This document shows positions 24,888-34,503 of a stretch of DNA of 64,000 nucleotides, one piece after another. Numbering within the stretch: position 1 is the first letter of the stretch; each line of letters starts with the position of its first letter. The stretch covers positions 1,178,001-1,242,000 of the forward strand of contig NZ_CP070501.1 of the NCBI RefSeq assembly GCF_018308945.1. The letters run 5' to 3'. The position numbers and the translations under genes are program-made. The stretch is from Agrococcus sp. Marseille-Q4369 (GTDB lineage: Bacteria; Actinomycetota; Actinomycetes; Actinomycetales; Microbacteriaceae). The notes under the pieces were generated by a model. It searched no databases. It was not told where the DNA came from and saw nothing but the letters and a program-made list of their open reading frames with translations.

Positions 24888-27215
24888 TCAGTGATGGGTG
24901 GTGACGGCTGCCGACCGAGCTGCAGGCTCCGGCTCGGTCGTGGCTGTCGGTGTGGGGTCCACCGCCTCGCTCTTGAAGCGGCGGAGGCGGAGGCTGTTGC
25001 CGACGACGAAGACGCTGGAGAACGCCATCGCCGCGCCGGCGAGCATGGGGTTGAGCAGGCCGAGCGCCGCGAGCGGGATCGCCGCGACGTTGTAGGCGAA
25101 GGCCCAGAACAGGTTGCCCTTGATGGTGGCGAGCGTCTTCCGGGAGAGCCGGATGGCGTCGGCGGCGCTGCGCAGGTCGGCGCGGACGAGCGTGAGGTCG
25201 GATGCTTCGATCGCGGCATCGGTACCGGTGCCCATCGCGAGACCGAGGTCGGCCTGGGCGAGGGCAGCGGCGTCATTGACGCCATCGCCGACCATCGCGA
25301 CGGACTTGCCCTCTCGCTGCAGCTGCGTGATGACGTCGACCTTGTCCTGCGGCAGCACCTCCGCGATCACCGAGGTGATGCCGACCTCGGCCGCGATCCG
25401 CTCGGCGACCGCCTGGTTGTCGCCGGTGAGCAGCACCGGCGTGAGCTCGAGGCGCTTGAACTGCGCCACGGCGGCCGCGCTCGTCGGCCTGACGGTGTCT
25501 GCGACGACCAGCACGCCGCGCGCCTGACCGTCCCAGCCGGCGGCGATCGCGGTCTTCCCCTGCTGCTCGGCGGCGTCCTTCGCCTCAGCGAGATCGGCAG
25601 GCAGATGCATGGACCAGTCGGCTAGCAGCGAGGGGCGTCCGACGATCACCGCATGTCCATCGACGACGCCCTGCACGCCCTTGCCCTCGATGTTCGTGAA
25701 GCCTTCCGGGGTGGACAGTGCGCCGAGCTCCTGCGTGGCGGCCTTCGCGATGGCCTGCGCGATCGGGTGCTCGGAGGCGTCCTCCAGCGCGCCGGCGAGA
25801 CGCAGCAGCTCGCTCCGGTCGGTGCCGACGGCGGTGTGCACATCGGTGAGCGTCATCTTGCCCGCGGTCACGGTGCCGGTCTTGTCGAGCACGATGGTGT
25901 CGATGCGGCGCGTGGACTCGAGCACTTCGGGTCCCTTGATGAGGATCCCCATCTGCGCGCCGCGGCCGGTCCCGACCAGCAGCGCGGTCGGGGTCGCGAG
26001 CCCGAGGGCACATGGGCAGGCGATGATGAGCACGGCGACGGCGGCGGTGAAGGCGGCCGCCGCGGGGAACCCCGCCCCGAGCCAGGCGCCCAGTGTGCCC
26101 ACGGCGATGACGATCACGATCGGCACGAAGATGCCGGAGATCTTGTCGGCCAGGCGCTGCACCTCGGCCTTCCCGGACTGCGCGTCCTCCACGAGCTTCG
26201 CCATCTGGGCCAGCTGCGTGTCGGAGCCGACGCGCGTCGCGCGCACGACGAGTCGGCCGCCGGCGTTGACGGTGGCTCCCGTGACGGTGTCGCCCTCCCC
26301 GACCTCGACAGGCACGGATTCGCCGGTCAGCATGGAGGCATCGACGGCCGACGTGCCGGAGATGATGGTGCCATCGGTGGCGATCTTCTCGCCCGGCCGG
26401 ACGACGAACTCGTCGCCGACCACGAGATCCCTGGTCGGGATCCGGATCTCCACGCCATCGCGGAGCACTGCGACGTCCTTCGCGCCCAGGTCGAGCAGCG
26501 CGCGCAGCGCGGCGCCGGCCTGCCGCTTCGAGCGCTTCTCGAAGTAGCGGCCAGCCAGGATGAACATCGTCACCCCCGCGCCGACCTCGAGGTAGATATT
26601 CGCGGCACCATCACTGGGTGCGACGGTGAGCTCGAACGGGTGCGTCATGCCGGGTATGCCCGCGGTGCCGAAGAACAAGGCGTAGACCGACCACAGCAGT
26701 GCGGCGCTCGTCCCCATCGAGATGAGCGTGTCCATCGTCGCGGCTCCGTGCCGCAGGTTCGTCCACGCCGCCTTGTGGAACGGCCATGCTCCCCACACGA
26801 TGACCGGCGCCGCCAGCGCGAGCGACAGCCACTGCCAGTAAGTGAACTGCAGCACCGGCAGCATCGCCATCGCGATCACCGGGACGGTGAGCACAACCGA
26901 CCCGATCAGCCGGTGCCGCAGGCTCATCAGCTCCGCATCCGGCGTCTCGCCGTCGTCGTCTGACGCGGCGGGCTGCTCAGGGGTGGGAAGCGCTGCGGTG
27001 TAGCCGGTCTTCTCCACCTCTGCGATCAGCACCGCAGGGTCGAAGTCGGCGGGCGCCGAGACCTTCGCCTTCTCCGTCGCGTAGTTCACGGTCGCGGTGA
27101 CACCCTCGAGCTTGTTCAGCTTCTTCTCGATCCGCATCGCGCAGGACGCGCATGTCATCCCGCCGATCTCCAGCTCCACGCTGGAATCCGCGGCCGTCGG
27201 CTGCAAGTCGGTCAT
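24888..27215 (-). CDS. copA: Cu(I)-exporting P-type ATPase CopA
   Basis: 775 aa. One N-terminal heavy-metal domain with GGMTCASC (Cys22, Cys25), eight predicted helices, ion-site motif [10 protein letters not shown] (about 401), phosphorylation [10 protein letters not shown] (about 443), TGDN and [21 protein letters not shown]1B-1 enzymes take Cu(I) from a chaperone such as CopZ and expel it. ATG 27215 follows GAGGAGA. It lies downstream of copZ and the secreted metal-binding protein in one operon. Confidence 0.97.
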   Translation of the reverse strand: MTDLQPTAADSSVELEIGGMTCASCAMRIEKKLNKLEGVTATVNYATEKAKVSAPADFDPAVLIAEVEKTGYTAALPTPEQPAASDDDGETPDAELMSLRHRLIGSVVLTVPVIAMAMLPVLQFTYWQWLSLALAAPVIVWGAWPFHKAAWTNLRHGAATMDTLISMGTSAALLWSVYALFFGTAGIPGMTHPFELTVAPSDGAANIYLEVGAGVTMFILAGRYFEKRSKRQAGAALRALLDLGAKDVAVLRDGVEIRIPTRDLVVGDEFVVRPGEKIATDGTIISGTSAVDASMLTGESVPVEVGEGDTVTGATVNAGGRLVVRATRVGSDTQLAQMAKLVEDAQSGKAEVQRLADKISGIFVPIVIVIAVGTLGAWLGAGFPAAAAFTAAVAVLIIACPCALGLATPTALLVGTGRGAQMGILIKGPEVLESTRRIDTIVLDKTGTVTAGKMTLTDVHTAVGTDRSELLRLAGALEDASEHPIAQAIAKAATQELGALSTPEGFTNIEGKGVQGVVDGHAVIVGRPSLLADWSMHLPADLAEAKDAAEQQGKTAIAAGWDGQARGVLVVADTVRPTSAAAVAQFKRLELTPVLLTGDNQAVAERIAAEVGITSVIAEVLPQDKVDVITQLQREGKSVAMVGDGVNDAAALAQADLGLAMGTGTDAAIEASDLTLVRADLRSAADAIRLSRKTLATIKGNLFWAFAYNVAAIPLAALGLLNPMLAGAAMAFSSVFVVGNSLRLRRFKSEAVDPTPTATTEPEPAARSAAVTTHH

Positions 27216-27270
27216 GAACGTCTCCTCGTCGGTGCACCGGGCGCAGCGCGCATCCGGAACGGATTCCTAG

Positions 27271-28269
27271 TCAGTGCTCGTCGTGCTCAGCGTCGCCGTC
27301 GGTGTCTTCCGGACCATCAGTGCCAACGGGTTCCTCCGTGGCGACCGCGGTGTCCGTCGAAGCGATCGCGTCGAGCACGAACTGCGCAGTGTGCACCTGT
27401 CCATCGACCTGGAAATCGAGATACAGCAGATACCGGCCGACGGTCGGCGTCTCTGCGGTGAACGCCACCTCCGGGCCCGCGACATCCCCGGGCTGCGGCT
27501 CGTCGCCGTGGGCATGCACGTGCAGATAGGCGAGGTCGCCCTGGCGGAGCGCCACCAGATGGCCAAACGCTCCGAGATACGGTTCGAGGTCGGTGACGGG
27601 ATCACCGTCTCGGGTCACTTCGACGCTCAGGTCGCTCGCACCGCCCGCCGCGAGCTCGCCGGTGATCGTCACGTCGAAGCCGTCGACGGTGTCGCGCTTG
27701 CTGACGGCGGCCGCAGGCTGCGGCTCGAGGGTGCCTGCGACGTCGACCATGCGGGAGAGCGTGACGGCTGTGCTGTCAGCGGTGACGAAGTCCGCGTACA
27801 CCCGATAGCTGCCAGCGCTGTCCCAGCCCCACGGCAACGACCAGGTCCCCGTCGTCCGATCGAGCTCCGGATGCACGTGACGGTACTCGCTGCCGTCGGC
27901 GCGGACCGTGATCAGATGCAGGTCCTTCCCGTGAGCGGTCTCGAACTCGGTCAGCGGTTCGCCGACGCGGTCGAGGATCTGGAACGAGAGCGAGCCCGTC
28001 TCGCCCGTCGCCGCAGGCGCTTCGATCGGCCCGATCGTGAAGCCCGATCGGGCAATGGTCGTGCCGGTCACGCCCTCCTCCTGCGCTTGCTGCGGGGCTC
28101 GCGACGGTGTCGCCACACCGGCGGCTGGATCACCGTGACCGGCCCGGCTGCCGTGTGACCAGCTCTCGACAGCGTCATCGGGAGCCAATGCGCCGGCGAT
28201 GGTGAACGTCGCACCGAAGGCGAGCACGAGGCCAGCTCCGTACATGCCCAACCGGGCCGGTGCATTCAT
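27271..28269 (-). CDS. Secreted/membrane-anchored metal-associated protein
   Basis: 332 aa. One N-terminal helix (MNAPARLGMYGAGLVLAFGA) anchors or exports it. Two repeated beta-rich segments each carry a His-containing core: KDLHLITVRADGSEYRHVHP (about 132-152) and FGHLVALRQGDLAYLHVHAH (about 253-272). Proteins with this duplicated 'HL..vr.d...yxHvHp' pattern accompany copZ/copA in actinobacterial copper operons. The tail is acidic and ends DAEHDEH. ATG 28269 overlaps the copZ stop (ATGA). Periplasmic-side copper capture is inferred. Confidence 0.8.
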   Translation of the reverse strand: MNAPARLGMYGAGLVLAFGATFTIAGALAPDDAVESWSHGSRAGHGDPAAGVATPSRAPQQAQEEGVTGTTIARSGFTIGPIEAPAATGETGSLSFQILDRVGEPLTEFETAHGKDLHLITVRADGSEYRHVHPELDRTTGTWSLPWGWDSAGSYRVYADFVTADSTAVTLSRMVDVAGTLEPQPAAAVSKRDTVDGFDVTITGELAAGGASDLSVEVTRDGDPVTDLEPYLGAFGHLVALRQGDLAYLHVHAHGDEPQPGDVAGPEVAFTAETPTVGRYLLYLDFQVDGQVHTAQFVLDAIASTDTAVATEEPVGTDGPEDTDGDAEHDEH

Positions 28270-28478
28270 CGCAGCGGGGCTGCCTCATAGCCGGCCTCGT
28301 CGACCGCGGCGAGGATCGCTGCGTCGTCGATGGACTGCGAGCCGGTGACCACCAGCCGGCCGGTCTGCGCACTTACCTGGACGTTCTCGACCCCCGCGAC
28401 CTGCTCGACTTCCCCACGGATCGCGACCTCGCAGTGGCCGCAGGTCATGCCGGTGACCTTGAACTCGGAGCTGCTCAC
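28266..28478 (-). CDS. copZ: Copper chaperone CopZ (HMA domain)
   Basis: 70 aa. A single heavy-metal-associated domain: KVTGMTCGHCEVAIRGEVEQ with Cys13 and Cys16, then VSAQTGRLVVTGSQ and a closing EAGYEA. It ferries Cu(I) to CopA. GTG 28478 follows GAGAGGGAAG. First gene of the operon, read away from the CsoR-type palindrome. Confidence 0.94.
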   Translation of the reverse strand: MSSSEFKVTGMTCGHCEVAIRGEVEQVAGVENVQVSAQTGRLVVTGSQSIDDAAILAAVDEAGYEAAPLR

Positions 28479-28503
28479 GGTGTCTTCCCTCTCGCTTGAC
28501 AAG

Positions 28504-28520
28504 ATACCCCTAGGGGGTAT
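28504..28520. promoter_or_regulatory. CsoR-type operator in divergent copZ / reductase promoter
   Basis: ATACCCC-TAG-GGGGTAT is a perfect 7-bp palindrome, the TACCC/GGGTA class bound by CsoR. It lies between -35 TTGACA (28496-28501) and -10 TATTGA (28518-28523) of a plus-strand promoter for the FAD reductase (16-bp spacer) and 26 bases from the copZ start, so it can repress both ways. A half-site ATATACCC follows at 28537. Confidence 0.85.
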
Positions 28521-28570
28521 TGATTCGTCTTGACCATATACCCGGTCGGAAATGCGGTCAAGGGGTGACC

Positions 28571-29737
28571 ATGATGTCGATGCTCGAGCCTGACGTGCTG
28601 ATCGTTGGAGCCGGGGCCGCCGGTCACTCGGCAGCGGTGATGTTGCGCGACCTCGGCTTCGCCGGCTCTGTGCACGTCGTCCATGGCGAGCCGCATCCGC
28701 CATACAACCGCACCCTGGTCGACAAGGGGATCTTGCCCGGCCTGCTCACCGTGGGACAGGCTGCGCTCAAGGATCTGTCACCGCTCGGTGTCGAGCTCGA
28801 GCACGGGCGCGCAACCGCAGTTGACGCAGGTCGGTGCGCCGTCCGCCTGCAGGACGGCCGGACGCCGACCTACCGCGCCCTGCTGCTCGCGATGGGAAGC
28901 ACGCCACGACCGCTCCTCGACCGCGAACGGACAGGCGTCTTCCAACTGCAGAGCCCGGACGACGCCATGCGGATCCGCGACCACGTCGGCGGCGATCCAA
29001 CCGGGCGCACCGTGACGGTGCTCGGCGCCGGGCTGGTGGGGTCGGAGGTCGCGAGCTACTTCGCCACGGCAGGAGCCGACCTGCATCTGGTGGCGCGATC
29101 CGACGTGCCACTCGCGCGCGTGCTCGGGCGCCCGATCGCGACGCGGCTCAGCGACCTGCACGCCGAGCACGTCACCACGCACTTCGGCCGTGCCGTGATC
29201 GTCCTGCAGCCGTCGGGGTCGCGAACCCGCGTGCGGCTCGACGATGGCAGCGAGCTGCGCTCTGAACTGGTGATCGTGGCCCAGGGGACAGTGCCCGATA
29301 CGTCATGGGCGTCCAGCGACGCCGAGGGCATCAGGGTCGACGACCGCCTGCGGTCGATCACGATCCCCCGGGCGTACGCGGCCGGCGCGGCCTCGGCGCA
29401 CACGATGCCGGACGGCACATTGCGCCGCATCGACCACTGGGACGACGCAGTTGCGCAGGGCGCGCATGCCGCGCGGACGATCATGCACGATCTCGGTGAA
29501 GGTGAGGACCCCGGCCCGTATCGCCCGGCATCCGGCTTCAGCTTGCAGGTGCACGGGCTGTCGATCATGGGTGTCGGCGCCGCGGCTCCGGATCCGGTCA
29601 TCGATACGGCATCGTCCCCTGACGGCAGCCTCATCACGACCTTCCGTGACAGGCAGGGCAATCTGACGGGCGCGGTCGGGCTCTCGACCGCACCCGAGAT
29701 CCTCGCCATCAAGACCCAGCTCGCGGGCGGCCGGTAG
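28571..29737 (+). CDS. FAD-dependent pyridine-nucleotide oxidoreductase (ferredoxin-reductase type)
   Basis: 388 aa. FAD Rossmann motif DVLIVGAGAAGHSAAVMLRD (about 9-28), NAD(P) motif VTVLGAGLVGSEVASYF (about 143-159), and ITIPRAYAAGAAS near the second FAD site. The family reduces ferredoxins or small metal-linked acceptors. Copper control is implied by the operator inside its promoter. The 2Fe-2S protein at 35710 is a possible partner within the same island. ATG 28571 follows AGGGGTGA. Confidence 0.85.
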   Translation: MMSMLEPDVLIVGAGAAGHSAAVMLRDLGFAGSVHVVHGEPHPPYNRTLVDKGILPGLLTVGQAALKDLSPLGVELEHGRATAVDAGRCAVRLQDGRTPTYRALLLAMGSTPRPLLDRERTGVFQLQSPDDAMRIRDHVGGDPTGRTVTVLGAGLVGSEVASYFATAGADLHLVARSDVPLARVLGRPIATRLSDLHAEHVTTHFGRAVIVLQPSGSRTRVRLDDGSELRSELVIVAQGTVPDTSWASSDAEGIRVDDRLRSITIPRAYAAGAASAHTMPDGTLRRIDHWDDAVAQGAHAARTIMHDLGEGEDPGPYRPASGFSLQVHGLSIMGVGAAAPDPVIDTASSPDGSLITTFRDRQGNLTGAVGLSTAPEILAIKTQLAGGR

Positions 29738-29762
29738 GCACCGACCGCACCGCGGCCTGCGC

Positions 29763-30620
29763 TCACGGGATGAGTGACTGCCAGGTCTGGCCGAGGTCAC
29801 CGGTGCGCTGCAGTCCGGACTCGGTCGCCACGATCACCTCGCCGTCGGGCAGGAGCGTGAGGGCGTGGATCTGCTCTGGAGTCGTGCCCTCGGCCGTCCA
29901 CCGCTGCGCAGGGCCGGATCGCCACAGCGTGCCGGCGAGGTCGACACCGATGACCGTGTCCTCGGAGTCGGCGAGCAGCACCAGGGGCGGGGCGCCCTCG
30001 ACCGGCTGGAAGCTCTGACCCATGTCGGTGCTGACGCCGAGACCGGCGATGCTCGTCATCAGCAGTCCGTCGCTGGTGGCCAGCAGGTCGTAGGGTTCCT
30101 CGGCGGCGCCCTCGCGCCAGGACACGCCCATATCGTCGCTGATCAGGATCTGACCCGCGTGCGCACCGACGACCGCACCCGCGAACCGGTCGTACGTGAG
30201 CGCGTGGAAGTCAGCCACGCCCTCGAGCGCCACGGCCTCCCAGCGCTCGCCCTCGTCGGAGCTCCTGATCAAGCCGAGGTTCGGCCCCTGCAGATGCTGT
30301 GGCCCGGAGGCTCCGGGATGGCCGGAGGCGAGCAGTTCACCATTGGCGCGGGTCAGGCCCATGAGGTCGATGACGTGCTCGCCCATCGGGCCGACCACAT
30401 CACCGGAACCGAGGTCGACGGTGAACAGTCCGTTGTGGGTGCCGACGAGCAATGACAACCCGTCCTCGCTCGGGATGAGCTTATGGATGTGGTTGTCCGT
30501 CGTGAGGGACGCCGCGGTCGCGCCCGTGGCGGCGCACGCAGTGGCGGCCAGCACGATCGCGGCGGAGAGCGCAGCGGCCGCACCGACGCGCCGGCGGCTC
30601 GGTGATCGATGATGCTGCAC
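29763..30620 (-). CDS. BNR/beta-propeller lipoprotein (F510_1955-like), copy 1
   Basis: 285 aa, GTG start after AAGGA. A basic N-terminus, hydrophobic run and lipobox-like LAATAC-A (cysteine about 28) suggest a lipoprotein. Asp-box-like repeats SSDEGERWEAV, SDDMGVSWREG, STDMGQSFQPV, TGDLGQTWQSL define a sialidase-fold propeller. No catalytic assignment is made; related photosystem-assembly-like propellers often bind proteins. It is ~65% similar by eye to the copy at 37425. Confidence 0.85.
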   Translation of the reverse strand: MQHHRSPSRRRVGAAAALSAAIVLAATACAATGATAASLTTDNHIHKLIPSEDGLSLLVGTHNGLFTVDLGSGDVVGPMGEHVIDLMGLTRANGELLASGHPGASGPQHLQGPNLGLIRSSDEGERWEAVALEGVADFHALTYDRFAGAVVGAHAGQILISDDMGVSWREGAAEEPYDLLATSDGLLMTSIAGLGVSTDMGQSFQPVEGAPPLVLLADSEDTVIGVDLAGTLWRSGPAQRWTAEGTTPEQIHALTLLPDGEVIVATESGLQRTGDLGQTWQSLIP

Positions 30621-30740
30621 AGACCCATCCTTCTCGAAGCGGTTGCTGAAAGGGGCGGGGGCGCCGGCGCCCTACTCGGCATCAATGCCTGCATGGTGCA
30701 GGAGCAGAGCCTTGCGCCAACCACGCGGTCGATGCTGCAG

Positions 30741-31352
30741 TCAGCTCGCGCACTGGCGCTCTGCCGGCTCCTCATATGCCGGCACGGGACGAGCCTCGGC
30801 CTCTTCCTGCGTGCTCGCCACGCCATTGGTCTCGATGTCTCCGATGAGCCAGTCCATCTCGAAGATCTCCCGCCGCTGCGCCTCGCTGATCTCGACCGCC
30901 AGCTCGCACACCCGCACGTCTTCGATGCCGGCGCGCTCGGAGCGCGTGATGGCAAGGGAGTGGTGCGGGATCATCGCGCTCATGAAATCAGTGTCATCGA
31001 CCGTGGCCTGCGTGCGGTCGAGGACGATGCCACCCCCGAGCAGCAGCACGCTGACCGCGATCACCGCGATGTTGCCCTTCGGGTTCTTGTACATCCGCAG
31101 CATCCACGCGAGCATGACGAGCGCCATCGCGCCGCCCATGGTCAATGCCATGAACAGGCGGCTCTCGCTCCAGCGGACGTCGCCCCACTCCCAGGAGCCG
31201 GCGTACATCGCCCCGTACATGATGACCATGCCGGTAAGGATCATGGCGGCGAAGCGGAGGTATGCCTTCGCACCGGTGCTGGACTGATGCTTGTCCTCGA
31301 CGTGACCTCCTCGCTCATGCTGGTGCTCATCGTCGTGCTTCATCGTCGCCAT
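30741..31352 (-). CDS. DUF305 membrane protein, copy 1
   Basis: 203 aa. His/Glu-rich N-terminus (MKHDDEHQHERGGHVEDKH), three helices (about 32-55, 63-84, 92-108), then an external DUF305 domain with FMSAMIPHHSLAITRSERAG (about 122-141), where the PHH and following positions are typical metal-ligand candidates. DUF305 is strongly associated with copper loci. ATG 31352 follows GAAGGGAG. It lies upstream of the propeller lipoprotein, 120 bases apart; that gap shows no feature. Confidence 0.88.
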   Translation of the reverse strand: MATMKHDDEHQHERGGHVEDKHQSSTGAKAYLRFAAMILTGMVIMYGAMYAGSWEWGDVRWSESRLFMALTMGGAMALVMLAWMLRMYKNPKGNIAVIAVSVLLLGGGIVLDRTQATVDDTDFMSAMIPHHSLAITRSERAGIEDVRVCELAVEISEAQRREIFEMDWLIGDIETNGVASTQEEAEARPVPAYEEPAERQCAS

Positions 31353-31942
31353 GATCGGCACTCCCTTCTCGTCTTCGCACCGACGCCGAAGACTCCCGGT
31401 CTCCGGCTCATAGGCTGGAACCGGCGGTTCCTGGGCCATCGGAGCTCATGCCGTGGGCATGCCTCCACCATCCCACGGAACGAGCGACCCGCCAGCGCCG
31501 AGTGTTCGCGGTGCAGGCTCGCCGGTCGATGTCGCCGCAGCTGTTCGGACCGGGCTCCAGCATGGTGCTCTGGCTGCAGATAGGCGAGGTGAACCTCGAG
31601 TAGCACTCGACTGACAGCGTCGCCCTGGTCGCGCGGGGGCTTCACCAGCGTGCCCCAAGCGCATCTGCGAGGGCAGCTCGCTCTCGCGCGCCTCTTGCGC
31701 TTCGCGCTCATTTCGAAGCCGCTCCTGGTCGGCTCACCACGATCGCGCAGCGATCTACGACGAACACTGAGGCTGCGCTTCATTCCTGTGGGCGTCTGGG
31801 CTGTCGCACGGCTTGAATACCCGCCGTCTGGCTTCGATTCCGAAGCCCAGCAGCAGCCCGCCGCGACTCGTCGTCGGGAGCTCGCAACGCGCGATTCGAT
31901 CAGATGCTTCGCATTCTTCGTGTTCCCGTGTACCGTCGTGGC
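31353..31942. other. 590-base stretch without a recognisable gene
   Basis: All six frames give low-complexity shadow ORFs. One minus-strand segment near 31560-31600 (LEVHLAYLQPEHHAG) has a 15-bp match to the metal-protein gene at 27525 (the LAYLHVH region), so part of this may be debris of a copper gene. Nothing else is seen. Confidence 0.4.
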
Positions 31943-31959
31943 ATACCCCCGGGTGGTAT
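31943..31959. promoter_or_regulatory. Second CsoR-type operator
   Basis: ATACCCC-CGG-GTGGTAT: same 17-bp geometry as the 28504 operator with one arm mismatch, 86 bases upstream of the ABC ATPase start. Copper control of that now broken transporter gene is inferred. Confidence 0.65.
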
Positions 31960-32045
31960 CAAGCAAGCGGCTCGATGACGAACCGAATGTTCGCTGGACG
32001 AGCCGGCTCGACACGAGCCCGATCTTCGAGATGCAAAGGACTGCG

Positions 32046-33192
32046 ATGCTGAACCCGGAAGCAGATGCGTACTCGACGACAGCGCTGGCTCACCGCCCCG
32101 TGGCGTTGGAGATCACTGGTTTGAGTGTTTCCTTCCACACCGGCGGCGAAGAGATCCACGCTGTGCGCGACATCAGCATCAACGTCCGTGCCGGCACGAC
32201 GCATGCGATCGTCGGGGAGTCTGGATCCGGCAAGAGCGTCACGATGATGAGCGTGCTCGGACTGCTGCCGACTGAAGCGCGCGTCACCGGCTCGATCCGG
32301 TATCAGGGAGCGGAGCTGGTGAACGGCACCGATGCCGAGCTGCGAGCGGTGCGCGGCGCCGAGATCGGCGTGATCTTCCAGGATCCGCTCTCGTCCTTGA
32401 ATCCGGTCAAGACCGTCGGAGCGCAGATCCTGGAATCCATGACCGCGCATCGTGGCACGGCGGCGCGGGCGACCTGGAAGCGGGCCGCTGAACTGTTGGC
32501 GGAGGTGGGCATCCCAGAGGCGGAGCGGCGCGTGAAGGAGTATCCGCACCAATTCTCTGGCGGCATGCGCCAGCGCGTCATGATCGCGATGGTCCTCGCC
32601 GCGGAACCGAAGGTGCTGATAGCCGATGAGGCAACGACAGCTCTGGACGTGACGGTTCAGGCGCAGATCCTCAAGCTGGTGCAACGCATCACAGCGGAGC
32701 GGTCCATGACGACCATCTGGATCAGCCACGACCTCGGCGTGGTGGCGCAGATCGCCGATGAGATCACCGTCATGCAGAGCGGGCGCGTCGTCGAGCACGG
32801 GACGTGCGTCGACATCTTCGCCAACCCACAGGAGCAGTACACGTCCGAATTGCTTCGGAGCATGCCGCGCCTGGACGCGCCGCTGCGCGAGCTGCCCACA
32901 CCGAGCACGGCCGCCGCAGCCGCGTCAGTCGAGGTCCGAGATCTCGAGGTCGCCTACCAGATGAAGCGCAGCCTGCGCGGAGGCGATCGCGTCGTGCGAG
33001 CGGTCGACGGCGTCTCTCTCTCGATCGGGGCCGGTGAGACGTTGGGGCTCGTAGGAGAGAGCGGTTCCGGCAAGTCGACGTTCGCGCGAGCGCTCCTGGG
33101 CCTGGAGCCGACGCGTCATGGCACCGTGCGAGTCGCCGGGAACGACATCGTCGGCGCCAAGCGGGCGTCCCTGAGCGCCCTCCGGCGGAACG
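32046..33192 (+). pseudogene. Peptide/nickel-type ABC ATPase, truncated in its second nucleotide-binding domain
   Basis: The first ATPase domain is complete: [20 protein letters not shown] (about 58), VIFQDPLSSLNPV, FSGGMRQRVMIAMVL (about 172), VLIADEATTALDV, and the Dpp/Opp tail NPQEQYTSELLRSMP. A second domain begins ([20 protein letters not shown], about 345) but stops after SALRR, where the signature and Walker B should follow; DNA then switches to an MFS gene in another frame. The hybrid reading frame continues to 33509 with nonsense sequence. No permease or binding-protein genes are adjacent. ATG 32046 follows AAGGA. Confidence 0.85.
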
Positions 33193-33196
33193 CGGG

Positions 33197-33468
33197 CGTT
33201 GATGGGCGCGGGGAACGCCTGCATCCTCACAGCCGCGCCCCGACTGGTTCGTCGCAACGCCTCGACGCCCGAACGTCCCGCAGCCTTCGCCGCTCAGTTC
33301 GCACTGTCGCACGCATGCTTCATCGCGACCTATCCCCTTGCGGGCTTCCTCGGCTCGGCGATCGGCGTAGGCTGGACGGCGCTCTTGCTCGGCATCGTCA
33401 CCGCGGCCGCTACCGCCACCGCCGCGCTTCTCTGGCGCCGCCACTCCATCGTCCATCCGCAGGCCTGA
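33197..33468 (+). pseudogene. MFS transporter, last ~90 residues only
   Basis: ALMGAGNACILTAAPRLVRR, then RPAAFAAQFALSHACFIATY and PLAGFLGSAIGVGWTALLLG is the C-terminal two-helix region of a major-facilitator drug-type transporter. It begins abruptly at the ABC junction (33188-33198) in a different frame, so everything upstream was deleted. Confidence 0.8.
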
Positions 33469-33529
33469 CCACCATGGTTCGCCGGTTCGGGCCGATGTTG
33501 CCGACCTGAGTGACCCATCGCCGGGCGTC

Positions 33530-33625
33530 GTGCGCTCGACGTCTGACTCTTGGCGGCTGCGCCGAGCAGGACGGAACTGGTGCAGCTCTATCCTGATCGC
33601 CAGCGCGGCGACTTCGGCGCACTTG
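33530..33625 (-). pseudogene. Remnant of a 2Fe-2S ferredoxin-like gene
   Basis: The minus strand reads IRIELHQFRPARRSRQESDV, matching the C-terminus PIELELRQFRATRRNREELD of the intact gene at 35710, and the DNA aligns over ~90 bases. No Cys-containing N-terminus is seen. The surrounding 33469-33847 holds no other gene. Confidence 0.6.
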
Positions 33626-33847
33626 AGCACATCAGCACGGGTTGCGCGCAACCGTTGGCGAGGCTCCCGCCTGCGTAGGCGATCGCGACATCGGTGCGTC
33701 GGCCCGCGCAAGCGGGGCGTCGTTGCCTCCTTCGCCGCCCTGCCCACTGCTGGGGCCTCCGCAACTCGTCCCTTCGCGTCAAGCCAGCGAGCGCAGTCAC
33801 CTTCGTAGAACCATCGCTGCGAGCGGAGACGCTGGAGGGCGGTCGCT

Positions 33848-34258
33848 TCAGCCGAGCGCGGCCAAGAGATCGGCGCACGCGCGCTCACAGCGTCGGCACG
33901 CCTCCGCGCACACGCGGCAGTGCTCGTGCATCTGCGCGTGCTGCTCGCACTCATCCGCGCAAGCCTTGCACGCCGCCCGGCATGCCTCCAGGAGCGCGCG
34001 GATGACGGCTGCGTCGGAACCGGTCTGACGCGAGAGCACTCGGCCCGTCGTCTCACATACGTCAGCGCAGTCGAGGTTGATCCGGATGCACTTGGTGAGC
34101 TCAGCGACCATGTCCTCCGCCAAGCAGGCGTCAGCACATGCCGTGCATGTCTGTGCGCACTCGAAGCACGCCTCGATGCAGGCTGCGAGCGCTTGCTTGT
34201 CGATGCCGCCGAGATCGCTCGGGTAGGTGTCGAGCATCGCTTCTACGTGGTGAGTCAT
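33848..34258 (-). CDS. Four-helix-bundle copper-storage protein (Csp/DUF326)
   Basis: 136 aa with 18 cysteines on helices (CIEACFECAQTCTACADAC, EACRAACKACADECEQH, CRVCAEACRRCERAC). In the Csp family Cys residues line the bundle core and bind many Cu(I) ions as a tetramer. No signal peptide is visible, so a cytosolic (Csp3-like) form is likely. ATG 34258 follows AAGGAGA. It is flanked by decayed genes on one side and the second M23 promoter on the other. Confidence 0.92.
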   Translation of the reverse strand: MTHHVEAMLDTYPSDLGGIDKQALAACIEACFECAQTCTACADACLAEDMVAELTKCIRINLDCADVCETTGRVLSRQTGSDAAVIRALLEACRAACKACADECEQHAQMHEHCRVCAEACRRCERACADLLAALG

Positions 34259-34383
34259 GGTTCTCTCCTTCTAGCGTGGTGAGTGATGCAATCCATCCAA
34301 CCCACCGGGGCGGTGCTCGTCACCCCGTGAACTCACAGGGTCCGTTCCCACTCGGGCGCCCAAGCCACCCAGGTGGCGAAATC

Positions 34384-34402
34384 GTTACCCATCCGTTACA
34401 TT
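34384..34402 (+). promoter_or_regulatory. MtrA-like direct repeat overlapping the island M23 promoter
   Basis: GTTAC (34384-34388) N6 GTTAC (34395-34399), 11-bp period, second half-site running into -10 box TACATT (34397-34402). Same layout as at the core M23 gene. Confidence 0.6.
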
Positions 34403-34503
34403 TGAGCGGTTCGCGCGCTCTTCGACTGCCTGGAGCGTCGCATGCGCCGACAGCTCGTGCGGCTCGCGAACTCTGCCTGACGCCGATCGAGGACCCGCCC
34501 AGC

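Noticed and set aside
31550-31610. Remnant of a second copy of the secreted metal-associated gene
   Set aside because: Only a 15-bp DNA match and a short LAYL segment support it; not enough to annotate as a pseudogene.
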